From Zonotrichia leucophrys gambelii (taxonomy: Eukaryota > Chordata > Aves > Passeriformes > Passerellidae): a stretch of 64,000 nt of DNA. A program made the translations under genes and the position numbers. Below the pieces are notes generated by a model. That model was given only the letters and a program-made list of their open reading frames with translations, was not told the origin of the DNA and searched no databases. The DNA is taken from contig NC_088200.1 of assembly GCF_028769735.1 (NCBI RefSeq), positions 74,997,421 to 75,061,420 on the forward strand. The letters run 5' to 3'. Shown in pieces: positions 39,301-51,300 of the stretch. Positions within the stretch are counted from its first letter, which is position 1. Every line of letters starts with the position of its first letter.

Positions 39301-42300
39301 CCACCACTGAGGCGCTCTCAGGAATGGTCCTGTCCACTGACACGGTTTCCAGAACTGCTGCTTTAAAAGAGAATAAATGTCAGTACTGGTGATCGGGCGT
39401 CATTTGGTTTGCTGTTGTTTCAAACAGTACCCGCGCCTGTAATTTGCCGTGCAATTTTGCCATTAACTCAGCAATAATTATCCTCTGGACGGAGTTAAAG
39501 GAGTGGGAAAGTCTTGTACCACTGACACAAAAGCTCATAACAAACAAACAAATAAATAAATAAAAAACAACTCGGTGAAAACAGCAAAAACAAATAAATA
39601 AACAAGTTGGTGAAAACCAGCAAATTGACAGTTTTAAAGTGTGTTGGATAAAACTGCACTTTCAATCGGGAGAATATGCAGTGACATGCACACATAATAA
39701 GGGTACTTGAACTCACAGATATTCTATGACCTAGGGAAAATAATCCTTGTTCAATAACAAAGGGTAATCAAAATCTGACCAACAGAATTGCTAAACAGCA
39801 CTGGAGAGCAGACTAGTCTGCAGTGGAGTTCTTTAATCAGAAGAATAAAAAGAGGAATGGGGTAAACAGTACTTCCAAACTGAGGGAAAACAAGCTGACA
39901 AAATACATCCTGCATTTGATGTGAGTGACAGCTCTGCCTGCAGCACAAGCATTGTGGATATAGGGCTAAATATAAACAAAAACTTTGGAAAATAGAAACT
40001 CTGAAAGCAAACAACTTTGAAGGTAGGGAAAGAAGGTGAAAATCCCACCTATAAATGGACAACAGTCATAGAGAACAGCAATCACCATAATAATATGTCC
40101 TCAGAAACAGAATTTGTGCAGTTGTGCTGGACTTACAGTTAGCCAGAGATGTTTTTTTGGAACTCTGGCAGTATCAGAGCAACACAACTACCCATTTTCA
40201 TCCCCCTTATGAGATTTCTTTTTAAAGTTTCTCATTTCCATCAACATTCTGCATGTAGCTGAACAGAGCTACTGCAGGACAGAACTCTCTACCTGCAAAT
40301 TCCTCCAGACTGAGCACAAGCTGTTCAGCAGGAGATGTCCAAAGGGGTGGGGAGACTGCACTGACAGCAATTTATCATTTATATGGGCCTCTGGCCATTT
40401 CCAAATGCTCCTCGTGCTGCCCAGGTAATGCTTCCAGCTTTGACAGACCACAATGAGAAATGTGAATAACTCCCCAACAGTGCCCACTGCCTACACTTGG
40501 GCAGAACAACCTGCTCTTTACCAGTTCACCTTACAATGTCCAGAGAAAAATGTTACAGCTAAGACAGCAGTTACCTGTCTGTGATTAATTTCAATACATG
40601 GCCTGTATTTTGGGATGTGCTGTGCTATCATCACATTGCTTTTTAGCCACATTGGTGGCTAAAGTAGTGCACAAGAAGAATTTGCTCAACTTAAACAATC
40701 TCTCTCTCTCTCTCTCTCTCTCTATGTATATATATATACACATATTCTGTGGTGCAATTAATGTAAAAACATCCAGCATACTGCATATGTAATATCCATG
40801 ATTATGCACAACAGCTAACCAGTATTTTTTGAAAGCATAAAGCATGAGCAAATATCATAGAACCACAGAATCCCCTGAGCTGGAAGGGACCCAAGGGTCA
40901 CCCAGTGCCCCCTGTGCCCTGCCCAGAGCCCACCCTGGGCATCCCTGGAGCACTGTCCAGGCTCTGCTGGAGCTGTGGCAGCCCCGGGCTGTGCCCATTC
41001 CCTGGGCAGCCTGGGCAGTGCCAGCAGTTACCCCTCTGGGGAAGCAGAACCTTTCCTGCTCTCCAGCCTGACCTGCCCGGTCCCAGCTCCTGGCTCCTGT
41101 CCCTGTCACAGGGAGCAGAGATGGGAGCTGTCCCTTGGAAGGAGCTGCAGCCCCTGCTGAGCTCTGCCTTATCTCCTGTGCTCCAGCTGAACACACCAAG
41201 CACCCTCAGCTGCTCCTCGTGGGGCCCCTCCAGACCCTTTACCATCCCCATGTCTCTCTTTTGGGCACTCTCTAACAGCTCTAGCTCATTCTGACATGCC
41301 CAAAACTGTCCCCAAGAGTCGAGGTGAGGCTGCCCCAGCGAGTGATGCTGGGCCTGGTACCCCCCAGGACAGGGATGTCCCTCCTGGCTCCAGGCCACCG
41401 CTGACTCAGATCAAACTGGACATGGACCAGGATCCCCAGGTCCCATCCCACAGCTGCTCTCCAGCCCTTGTTCCCCAGGGCATCCACACAGCCAGGAGTG
41501 TCCATCCCAGGTGCAGAATCCCTTGTTAAACCCAGCACACTGGGTGAATTCCTACCCCTCATTTGCTGAGCTCCCTCTGCAGGGCCTCTCTGCCCTCAAG
41601 GGAGCTGACAGATCTTCCCAATTCAGTCTCATCAGTAAACTTACTTAGTACTCCTTAGAGTCCTGTGTCCAGGTTGCTAATGAAGATGTTGAAGAGCAGG
41701 GGCTGAGGACAGAACCCTGAACCCCAGCAGTGACCAGTGCCAGCCACCGCCATGCTCTGTGCCTGCCTCAGGAGCCCATTGCCCACGATGGTTTTATCCA
41801 CCTGTGGGCTGAACACTTTGTCCAGATGGATCCTGGGAGAGACGGCATCCAAAGCTTTGATGCAGTCCAGAAAGATCACATTACTGCCTCTCCTAGGTCA
41901 CCCAGGTGTGTCACCCTGTCATAGAAGGAACTCAGGTGTGACCAGCAGGACCTCCCCCTTGTGAAGCCATGCTGACCTATTGTTGCCAGATGAATACCTG
42001 TTTGCTCAGCTGGCAGGGAAAAGACAATGATTATTTTGTGAAATCACTGGCCTGTGGAACTGCATAATGGGGATCACGTTAAACATCAACCAAGAAGAGA
42101 AGAAGAATACACTTTCATCTCCAAAATAACCAATTACATTAGTTAGACTAACTCAGCTCCATATTTGGGAAAGTAACACTGAACTCATGGGGTGGTCAAT
42201 TGTCACTTCAGGGCCTGCCACACCAGAGACCATTGTTCGGACCCCTGAGACAGAAACTCATGTGAAAAGGGTTGATGACTTTGGGGGAATGATTATCCTA

Positions 42301-45300
42301 TCTATGTTTGTTCTGGGAGAACCTGTGAGCACACCTGTACAACACAGCCTGGGAACAGGAGCCTTTTCTGTGCTCAGCATGCACACACAGCATCTGAGAG
42401 GGGACAGCCCCTTGTGCCTCCAGCTGAATGAGGAGTGGCTGCTGCTCAGTGCTGCAGTGGTGCTAGGGAGGTTTTGTCCTCTTTTCTGTAACATAATGCC
42501 TCAAGGTGTTTTCCAATACCTTCCACGGTAATTTTCTCCATGACCTTACCAGGTGCTGAAGTGAGACTGATGGCCCTGCAGTTTCCAGGGTCACCCTTCC
42601 TGTGCTTTTTGTAAACTGGGGCAATGTTTACCAGCATCCACTCAACTGGGGCCTCTCCAGACATCCAAGACTGTTCAAATATCGAGAGAAGCCTCACAAT
42701 TACATCAGCCAGCTCTTTGAGTAGTCTCAGATGAATCCCATCAGGCTCCATAGGTTTATAGGGATGCAGCTGGTGCAGCAGATCCCTACAGCTTCAGCAT
42801 TAACTGTGAGTTTATCATTCTCAAACCATGGTCATTCAGCTCAGGGCACTGGGACTCCCTTAGCCCATGCTGAAGAGAGGTAAGAAAAACAATACATATC
42901 CCTGTCTTGTCAAGTTCTCTATTTGTGAGTTGACCACCCTCATTCTGGAATAGGCCTGTGTGACTTCTGCACTGCTTTTTGCCAATGTATTTTAAAATCC
43001 TCTTTTTATGGCCACCCACAGTTCTGGCAAGTTTTGTCTCCAGTTACTCTTTGGCTGCAAACATTTTCTTCCTGCAGAGCACCATCTCTGTGGTCCTGCC
43101 ATGTCACCCAACCTTCTCCTGCTGGGCACACACCTTCCTTTTCTGCTTTACCTCCAAAAGAAGATCCCTGTTCAGCCAAGCCAGCCTCCTGTCGCACCTG
43201 TTTGACTTTCAGCATTTTGGAATTGCTGCTTCCCGTGCCCGTAGGTGATACCTAAAAAGTGACCCACACTAATGGACCCCAGCACCTTCCGAAGAATTTT
43301 CCCAGGGATCTTGATCACTCTTTCCCTGAGCAGCCTAAAGTCCGCTCTACTCATGTCCAAGGGTTAAAATTTTCTGACACTTTTCCTCCTAGCAAAAGAG
43401 ATTTTAATCTAAATCACTTTGTGGCTGCTGTAGCAAGATAGCCACCAGTCATGTCATTCATACAACCCTCCCATTAACAAGCAACCAGTCAAGGAGGGCA
43501 CCTTTCCTAGTCAGCCCTCCTAGTACTTGTACATGAAGTTGGCATCCAGGTGTTTTAGTAATCTTAGACTCTAAAGAAGGGATTTAACCTGGGAGAGAGT
43601 TACATCACCACTTGTACTCCTAATTGGTGTTTTTTATCAATTTTTCAAATTCCTAATACCTATAAAAGGCACTCACCCCTGTGGGGCTGGTTTTTTGTGG
43701 ACATTTTTCCATAACTGCCTCTGAAGGCCTTCAAATAAAGCTCCACTCTTATATTACCTTCTTTCTAAAATTACTTCAAGTTCCATTTCCAGATTGGGAA
43801 AAAGGCAACAGTGCGGGCTGGGAGATCTCTAGTAGACTCCCACAGAGACGTCTGCATCCTTTCACTGCCCCTTGATTCCTACCCAGAGGCTCTCAGCTGT
43901 GACCTCCCTACATTCTAACCCTTCTGTTACATACAGTGCCTCCCTCTGCCTCATCTGCCCTGCCTATTCTTCCTAAAGAGTCTGTAACTGTTCAATAGAG
44001 CACTTCAAGCACACGACTCATCCTGGTAAAGTTTCACTTATGCTAGTGATGTCAAATCACTGGGACTGGGCCAAGGAGCCATGCTCCTCTCGTTTGGCCT
44101 TCATGCTGTGTGTGTTGGAGCAGAAACTCTTCAGCTCTGGTCTGTGGAAGCCAACACCTCCCACCAGCCCTCAGTTCCTCAAGTGCATCACCCCACTGCC
44201 TCTCACAATCTGCTTTCGTCCCTTCCCCCTTCCAAACGAGTTTAAAGCTCTATTGATGAATCCTCCTAGTTCCTATGCTAGAAACTCTCTTCCGTCTGAG
44301 AGGTGCATCCCATCAGGTGTTGTGCAGACCATCCCATGGTCCAAAACCCAACATTATTCTAATGACACCAGCCCCTGCTTTTGATGGGCAGGCTCCTAGA
44401 AAGCTACAGTGGATAACTTCCCTGTTAAAATGGGAATTTTTTTGTTAAACAATAGGCAGCATTCTGTAAAAACAATCCCTTGGCACAATGAAACATCTAA
44501 TTTATTAGCAGGGCACTGCTAATTCATTCAGTAGGGAGCAGACATAACTTTTCAAAAACATTTGTCTTACTTTGTATTTGGTAATCCTTTTCTTTTTTCC
44601 TCTCTTTAATTTGTTGTTATTATAGTACTGCCAACTAAAATTGAGCTACATTTTGCTCAGATTTACAGATCAAATTCCTCAGATTGTAAGCCCAGCCATG
44701 TACAACCATTTTTAAATATTAATTTTAGGAATAATAAAAGCATTTCTAAATTGCATCATTTCTGTTTAGTGTTACAACAATAAAAAAAGATTACTGCAAA
44801 CTTCTATTCCAATTAAGAAGATCATTCCTCTGTCCCCAAAGGAGAAATAATGTCCACTTATGTTTCCTATGAGACTGGAGCTACTTCCTTGCCTTGCCAT
44901 CTATAACTACAATGTTCCCAACCCTAGACACCCACATTGAGGCTTTTATCAACCAGCTTGAGCCCTCTGGAAGTAAAACCTATTTCAAGGTGCCTTACAG
45001 AATCCCTAGAGAAAACAGGCATTTGCTCAGGAGCAATTAATCTACTTCAGACTTGTACCTTCTGGAGGGATAACCAGGTGACATTCACACCACCTGGAAC
45101 AAATGTCACCAATGTACCGAGCACATCAAAGGCATTATTTATTTGGATTACTGATGGAATCTCCCCGGAAAACCAGCCCTCTATGCAAACACGTTAAAGC
45201 TGTTAGGTCTTTCTTTTTAACTTAATATTTCACTTCCTGCAGTACGCGGTACAACTCAAAAATCTCTCACCTCAGCAAAAACAACTGGCATCAAATATTC

Positions 45301-48300
45301 TCTTCTGCCTTTCTCCTTACACTGCACTGAAGTGAAAACAGACAAGGTGCTGTGGGTTGGAATGAGATGAGCCTTAAGGAGTGAGAGGAGTGTCCTCCCC
45401 TCTCTACCACAGACAGCGGGGGCAGCTATGAAGGGATAACCCAGGCCCAAAAGGAATCATCTCCAACACCAAAAGGGCTCAGGCCCAGCTAACAATCAAC
45501 ATCTCAGTCTGGAGAGCAGATGTGGGAAGAGATAAAAGAAATAGTCCTGACTGTCTTACAAACTGCAAAAGACACACGAGTTACCACAGAGGTAGAAGCC
45601 TCCTACACCTCCAAGTGTTTGAGACTTTTCTCCGGAGTTTGGGCACAGATTCCATGGATGCTTCCCTGGGGATTGAGGGAAAGGATCTCCATGTGTGCCT
45701 CACTAACAGCTGGATGGTAAGAGCCATTGAATCCTAAGTTCTATTATTTCTTCACTAGCTGTAACATTTATAGGTCCTTTTAACCTCATGCTGTATATAT
45801 CTATTAGTAGTTTTGTTTTTGTCCTTACTCCTCTGTGATATTAGTTTGTTAAGAGTCTTATATCTGTTAGTTTATTGTCTAATAAGTAAATAAATACATA
45901 AATCATTCTCTAATAGACCGAATCAGCCATTATTAAAGCACTTGTGAACAAGAGTGGGGTTCGGGATGGTGGGCACCTCCATAAAGCTGCTGCCCTGTTG
46001 CCAGAGGCCTGGGCAAAGGGCAGGGACTCATCCAAATGCCCACATGCATTGTTACCAAGCAGCCAGCAGCACGCTGGGTTCCAGTGGGTGTAGTAAACCC
46101 CTCAGGTTTAGCCAGGGCCCCTTGGAGAATAGAATGCTGACACAGCGGCAAAGAAGTTTCCTGTCTCCAGGGACATCCGCCTTGTACCTTATCCCTATAG
46201 CCATGTAAGGCAATATTGTGTTAAACCCTACTATTGGTCACTTATGGTCACTCTAACACCTTTGCCATTGGTCAGGATTGGATCCAGGCCAAGGGTATAA
46301 CAGTAGCACACTGTACCCCTACTAACTCGGAAGAAGAAGAGCTGAGACCCTTCACGGACCCCTACAATAAAGCCATACTGGTGGAACAGCCAGCGTCTTC
46401 TGCTTCTCCTCTCTCTGCCGTCTGCTGGAGCCTTAGGCCAAGGGAAAAGCTACCTAGCAAGCAAAGCTGAAATCACAAGAGCTGCCTAATCACTAAGAGC
46501 TGAATATTCCCTGCTTGCTAGGGGCTAACCCGCGGCCTTGGTCTGAGAGCGAGCTGGCTTCTAGCACCCAGTCCCCTTGGGGACTGAGCTCTGGAGCTGG
46601 AACAGCTTGCATAAGATACGACCAAGCAAGGCTCATTTAAGTGGGCATGGAATACCTCTGCGGATGCTCCTCCTCAGCTTGTTGCAGAGGTCCAGGCGCG
46701 GGTTCTCCAGGCTGTCCTCGGCCGAGCCCGGGCTCTGCTCGGGGGACGACAGCCCCCGGCTCAGGTCCAGCGGCGCCTTGCTGCCCGTGGGCGGCGGCGA
46801 CGTGGCCGGGCTGTAGCTTGAGGTAGGACTGCTGGCCACAGACGAGGCTGAGAGGTCCAGGGCGCCGATCCTGGAGTTCAGCGGGGACGTCAGGGAGAGC
46901 TTGCGGGTCCTGGCGGGCGAGGAGGTCCTGGAGAGGGACAGGGGAGGAGGAGAGGAAAACTTGCGGCAGAGGTGTGGCGACTTCCCGTCAGCCAGGTACT
47001 CCCCTCTGTTGTTTTGACTGGTGGCAAAGAACAGCTCCAAGGACCTGAGAGGCAGAGAGACAAAAAGAGCAACGTGGTTATTGTATTTGTGGGGCGCCCC
47101 AATGAAGGAAGGAAAGATCAATCTGACTTCATGTTCTGAGAAGGCTAATTTATTATTTTTTCATACTAAAGAATCCTATACTATGTAAGTATACCAAAGA
47201 ATACAGAAAGGATACTTACAGAATGCTAAAAAGATAATAATGAAAACCCATTACTCTCTCCAGAGTCCCGACACAGCTTGGCCCTGGTTGGCCAAAGAGT
47301 GAAAACAATTCACCAGAATCCAATGGAACAGTCACCTGTGGGTAAACAATCTCCAAACACATTCCAAAGGGGCAAAACACAGGAGAAGCAAATGAGATAT
47401 TTGTTTTCATTTTTCTCTGAGGCTTCTCAGCTTCCCAGGAGAAAAATCCTGGGCGAAGTGATTTTTCCAGAGAATGTGAATGTGACACATGGTAGCAAAC
47501 AGTGAACAGATTTAAGTAAAAACGCTTCAATTTTAAACAAATCTGCATAGCACTGCAAAATCTGTGTGACACTTCATCCTCAAAGCTTGGGCACATAGCT
47601 GAGACAGACCCTCCATAAAACTGGTGTCCTGTTCACACACTAAGAACCTTTCTCTTAGATTATTTACAAGCAGAAAGCAATGAGAAAAATGCCCACAAAA
47701 TGAACAATGACCGATGCTGTGACATCTCTCCCGGAAATCTCTGGCAGAGAAGCCCCAGGAAGGTGCCAAGCCCAGGCTCACCTGACAGGAATGGAGGTGA
47801 AGGGGCGCCTGTAGATGTCAGAGAGCTTCTCCAGGACCACGGCGGCGGTGGTGAAGATGCGGTAGGTGTGCAGGAAGGTGTTGAGGAAGTCGATGCTCAG
47901 GAACCGCAGGTCCGTCAGCCGCTCCAGGAGGCGCTCCACGCTCGCATAGCGGATCTGGGGCACTTTGCAGGAATTCAGCGTTTTGCTGAAGCAAATATCA
48001 ATGTCATCTCTGTGAAGACGGGCGTCGGATCTACGCAAAAGTCAAATTTAAAACACTTTACCAAAGCGTCATCATGGCTAAGATGATGCCCTTTGTTAGA
48101 TCTCAGGATCTCAGTCCTGAGGTGCTGAGCCACCGAGACCACTTTGGGGGGCTCGAGAGTTTTAGAATGTTGTCAGAAGTGTCTAGTAGCTAGACTTTAG
48201 TCTTACACAGGAGACGACAAAGATGAGAGCTTCACCGGGGTGAATGGTAAAGAGATTAGTTAATTAGAGAGTGAAAAACAAGGTTTAAGATTTTTGTACA

Positions 48301-51300
48301 GGGGGGTTTAGAGAAGTAAGATGGAGGAATTGAGGTGTGTCTTGTCCTTTTTCTTCTTCTTCTTCTCTTCCATCTTCTTTAGTGATGGTGGCACCTTTAG
48401 ATTAATTATTACTGAGAGTGCACTCAGCAATATAAATAAATGGTATTGGAGAAAAATGATAAATATTGTACACGTAACAATAAGTATAAAGATACGTAGC
48501 GGTCCAGAAGACAGCACAGTGTGCTCATGGCTGACTGCTGAGCAGATCTCTGTTCAGCTGAAAGAAAATCTTTTAGATAAACAATTAATAAACATAAAAA
48601 CCGAAAGAAGAACTAAAGCCTCTTCTCGTCCTTCGATACGCGGGCTGCCCCAAGGCCACCTCCGGCCTTTCCAGGCCCCTCAAACAGCCGAGATAACCCG
48701 ACACGGCGGCATGGCACGTGAAGCCATTCCAGACACTTGGCGTCCCTGGGTGGGCTCGAACCACCAACCTTTCGGTTAACAGCCCTTCAGTTTGAGCTTT
48801 CATATTTTCTAGATTCTGTACTACATTGGTACATCACTCTGAACTCCATTGTCATGGTTTAACACTGGCTCAATGCCAGTGCTCTTGTGAAAATACACTC
48901 TCTCTGGTGTCTGCTGTGAGATGTGACCAGGAATAAGCAAAGGAGGCCTCTACTTAGAAATAAAGGAAGGAAAACTTTATTAACTGAACTACAACTATAT
49001 GTAACAAGAAACACACTGGAAAAAATGAAAACCTTCCAAAAACATTTCCTCCTCCCCCCACCAAATTTCTAGTACATCCATCTTTCAGATCACCAACTCT
49101 TGGTCTACCACCACCCTTTAGATAATCAATTCTCAGTTCATCAAGAGGAGAGGAGTCATCCATATAAAGTGTCAGCAGTTCTCCTCACAGCCCAGTCACA
49201 CAGAACAATCCTCTTCCAGAACCAAGGACACCACTGCAGCTCCAGCCCCAAAAAGTGCAAACAGCAGGGAATGGAGGGGAGCAAACTGGGAGGGTGGGAC
49301 TGCAGACCTGGAGCTGGAATTGGACACTGAACCCCAATATGGAAATGAAACAAAGCTCATCTAAGTGTGAAAACTCGTGACTCAGAGTCCATCTTGGGGG
49401 TAGCCACAGCTGGGCTCTTGTACTGCCCTAGCTGTGTCTTTTGAAGGCCTTTTAATAAATCCCTACTTTATTCCTTTAACACTGCCTAGCCTCTGTTCTA
49501 GGCAGCTTTTCAAGGCATCAGAGGAGTGGTACCCCTTTAGCTGTTCCTGTCAACACAAAAGAAGCAAAAATGTATGCACTATTGTGTTTCATCAATGCAG
49601 GAAAACTTTTAATTTGTGGTGACAAATGCTTCCATAACTAAGGGAACTTAAATTTTATTTTTGTCAGATGCTTTGCACCTCAAAGCCTAAGAAACTGTTA
49701 ATCATGCTTACATTTCTGAAATGGAACAGGTGGCAGAATTGTCCCCTCTTGTCTCTTTCAGGCCATTGTGGCCCACAGGTCAATATTACTAAAATCTCAG
49801 TTTGGAATACTTGATTGCAACAGTTTCTGCTGGGATCAAACTTTTTCTAAAATAAAGTAATGGATCTTAAAAATTAACCCCTGCCTTCAGCTCCAAGAAT
49901 TACTTTTGATTTTAAGAGAAGAAAGAGGGAACAGCACAAAACATTTCAAATTTCAAAGCAGAAACCAAAAAAATACTTCATTTTAGTTGAAAAACCAAAA
50001 TCAAAAAACAATAAATTTCTGCTTGGAAATAAAAAAAGAGAATCATTTACATAACCCTACCCATAATAGGAGAGGGGTTTCCCCTCAAATTCTGTCTTGT
50101 CTAGTTTGTAAATAAACAGGATGAATACTAAGTAAAGCATCTTTCAATACACTCCATCTCTCTCTGCCTATTTTGTTATAAATTATTAGATTTTCTCACA
50201 AGAAAGATCAGGATATTCCACACAATTCTACACTGTATTACATAAAAGAACCAACAACCACAAAATCTTGTTTCTTAAACTAGGCCCTCCAAAAAGTGGC
50301 AATTTTTTTGTTTATATCATCCAATGACATGTGAGTCTGAAAGTCAAACTGTGCTGCAAATCAGGCAAGTCAAATTTAAGAAGGAGAACAGCAAATTTGT
50401 GTTTGTTGTGAAAGTCCTGTATGTTCTTCAGAATTAATATTCCTTTCTGTTGGCATGGGGACTGAGGTCCTGCTGTACTTTGAAAGGGGACAAATGTACT
50501 TTTAAAACTCAGCAGGTGACAGAAGTTTTTACACAACTGGAGAGTTCCTGGAATAAATCTGAGAACAATAAAATGCCTTATTTCCAGGGATCAAAGGTGT
50601 GTGCCCTAACAGTGCACTCCCAGATGCTTTCTCTCTCCCATTTCTAAGCACAGAGGAGAGGAAACAACTACAGAAGAGGCATTTGGAAAACCAAGAGATG
50701 TGGCAGATAATAGTGAAAAAAGTAACAGTTTTATGTCTATCCCTATGTTCCATTCACTTATATATTCATTGGATTCTAAAAAGTAAAACTCGTGTAAATT
50801 GAGGTATGCAGAAGATCCAAGCTGTGTTAAAAATCTGGAATCATGTACTGAAAATATCTCACTAGAAACAAAAAACACTTATTACAATAAATAACGGAGA
50901 GAATCCAAAGGTAAAGGAAGCAGCCTTATAAACAATGATGCTACTTTGATGTGATCAGTTAAAATCATGAGAGAAAGTAATTTTTTAACAGAAATAACAG
51001 AAATACAGAGAACAAAAACTTTGGCTATTATAACAAAATACCTTTGAATATGGTACTTGCCTGCAGTCACATAAATTCTGAAGACATTGTAAAAATGTCC
51101 AATAAAATTATGAGATGACAAGGAAAAGCTGAGAACAAAATCATTCATTGGAGGCGTAACTGAAGCCAGCTACTGAAAACCTAGAACAATCTGAGTTGTG
51201 ATCCAACACTGTGAATTGAGAATTTACCACTCTGAGTGATCCCTACAACTCCAAGAAAGGAGTTTGAAAATATATGCTTTGGAAACAGTTCCATTCAACA

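Larger units (their letters stand above)
39358..46655 (-). other. RASGRF2: RASGRF2 intron (7.3 kb), repeat-rich
   Basis: This intron lies between the exon at 46656 and the linker exon at 39357. It contains a duplicated CAAATAAATAAA/GGTGAAAACAGCAAA segment (39536-39628), a (TC)n(TA)n tract (40699-40739), a long CR1 in gene-sense orientation (40856-44400), an LTR-like copy (45387-46048) and a further LTR candidate (about 46115-46600). Bases 39630-40690 and 44410-45380 show nothing recognisable. Confidence 0.75.

Noticed and set aside
48738..48784. Functional tRNA-Asn gene
   Set aside because: The 5' acceptor strand and D arm are missing and CCA is encoded, so it is a reverse-transcribed remnant.
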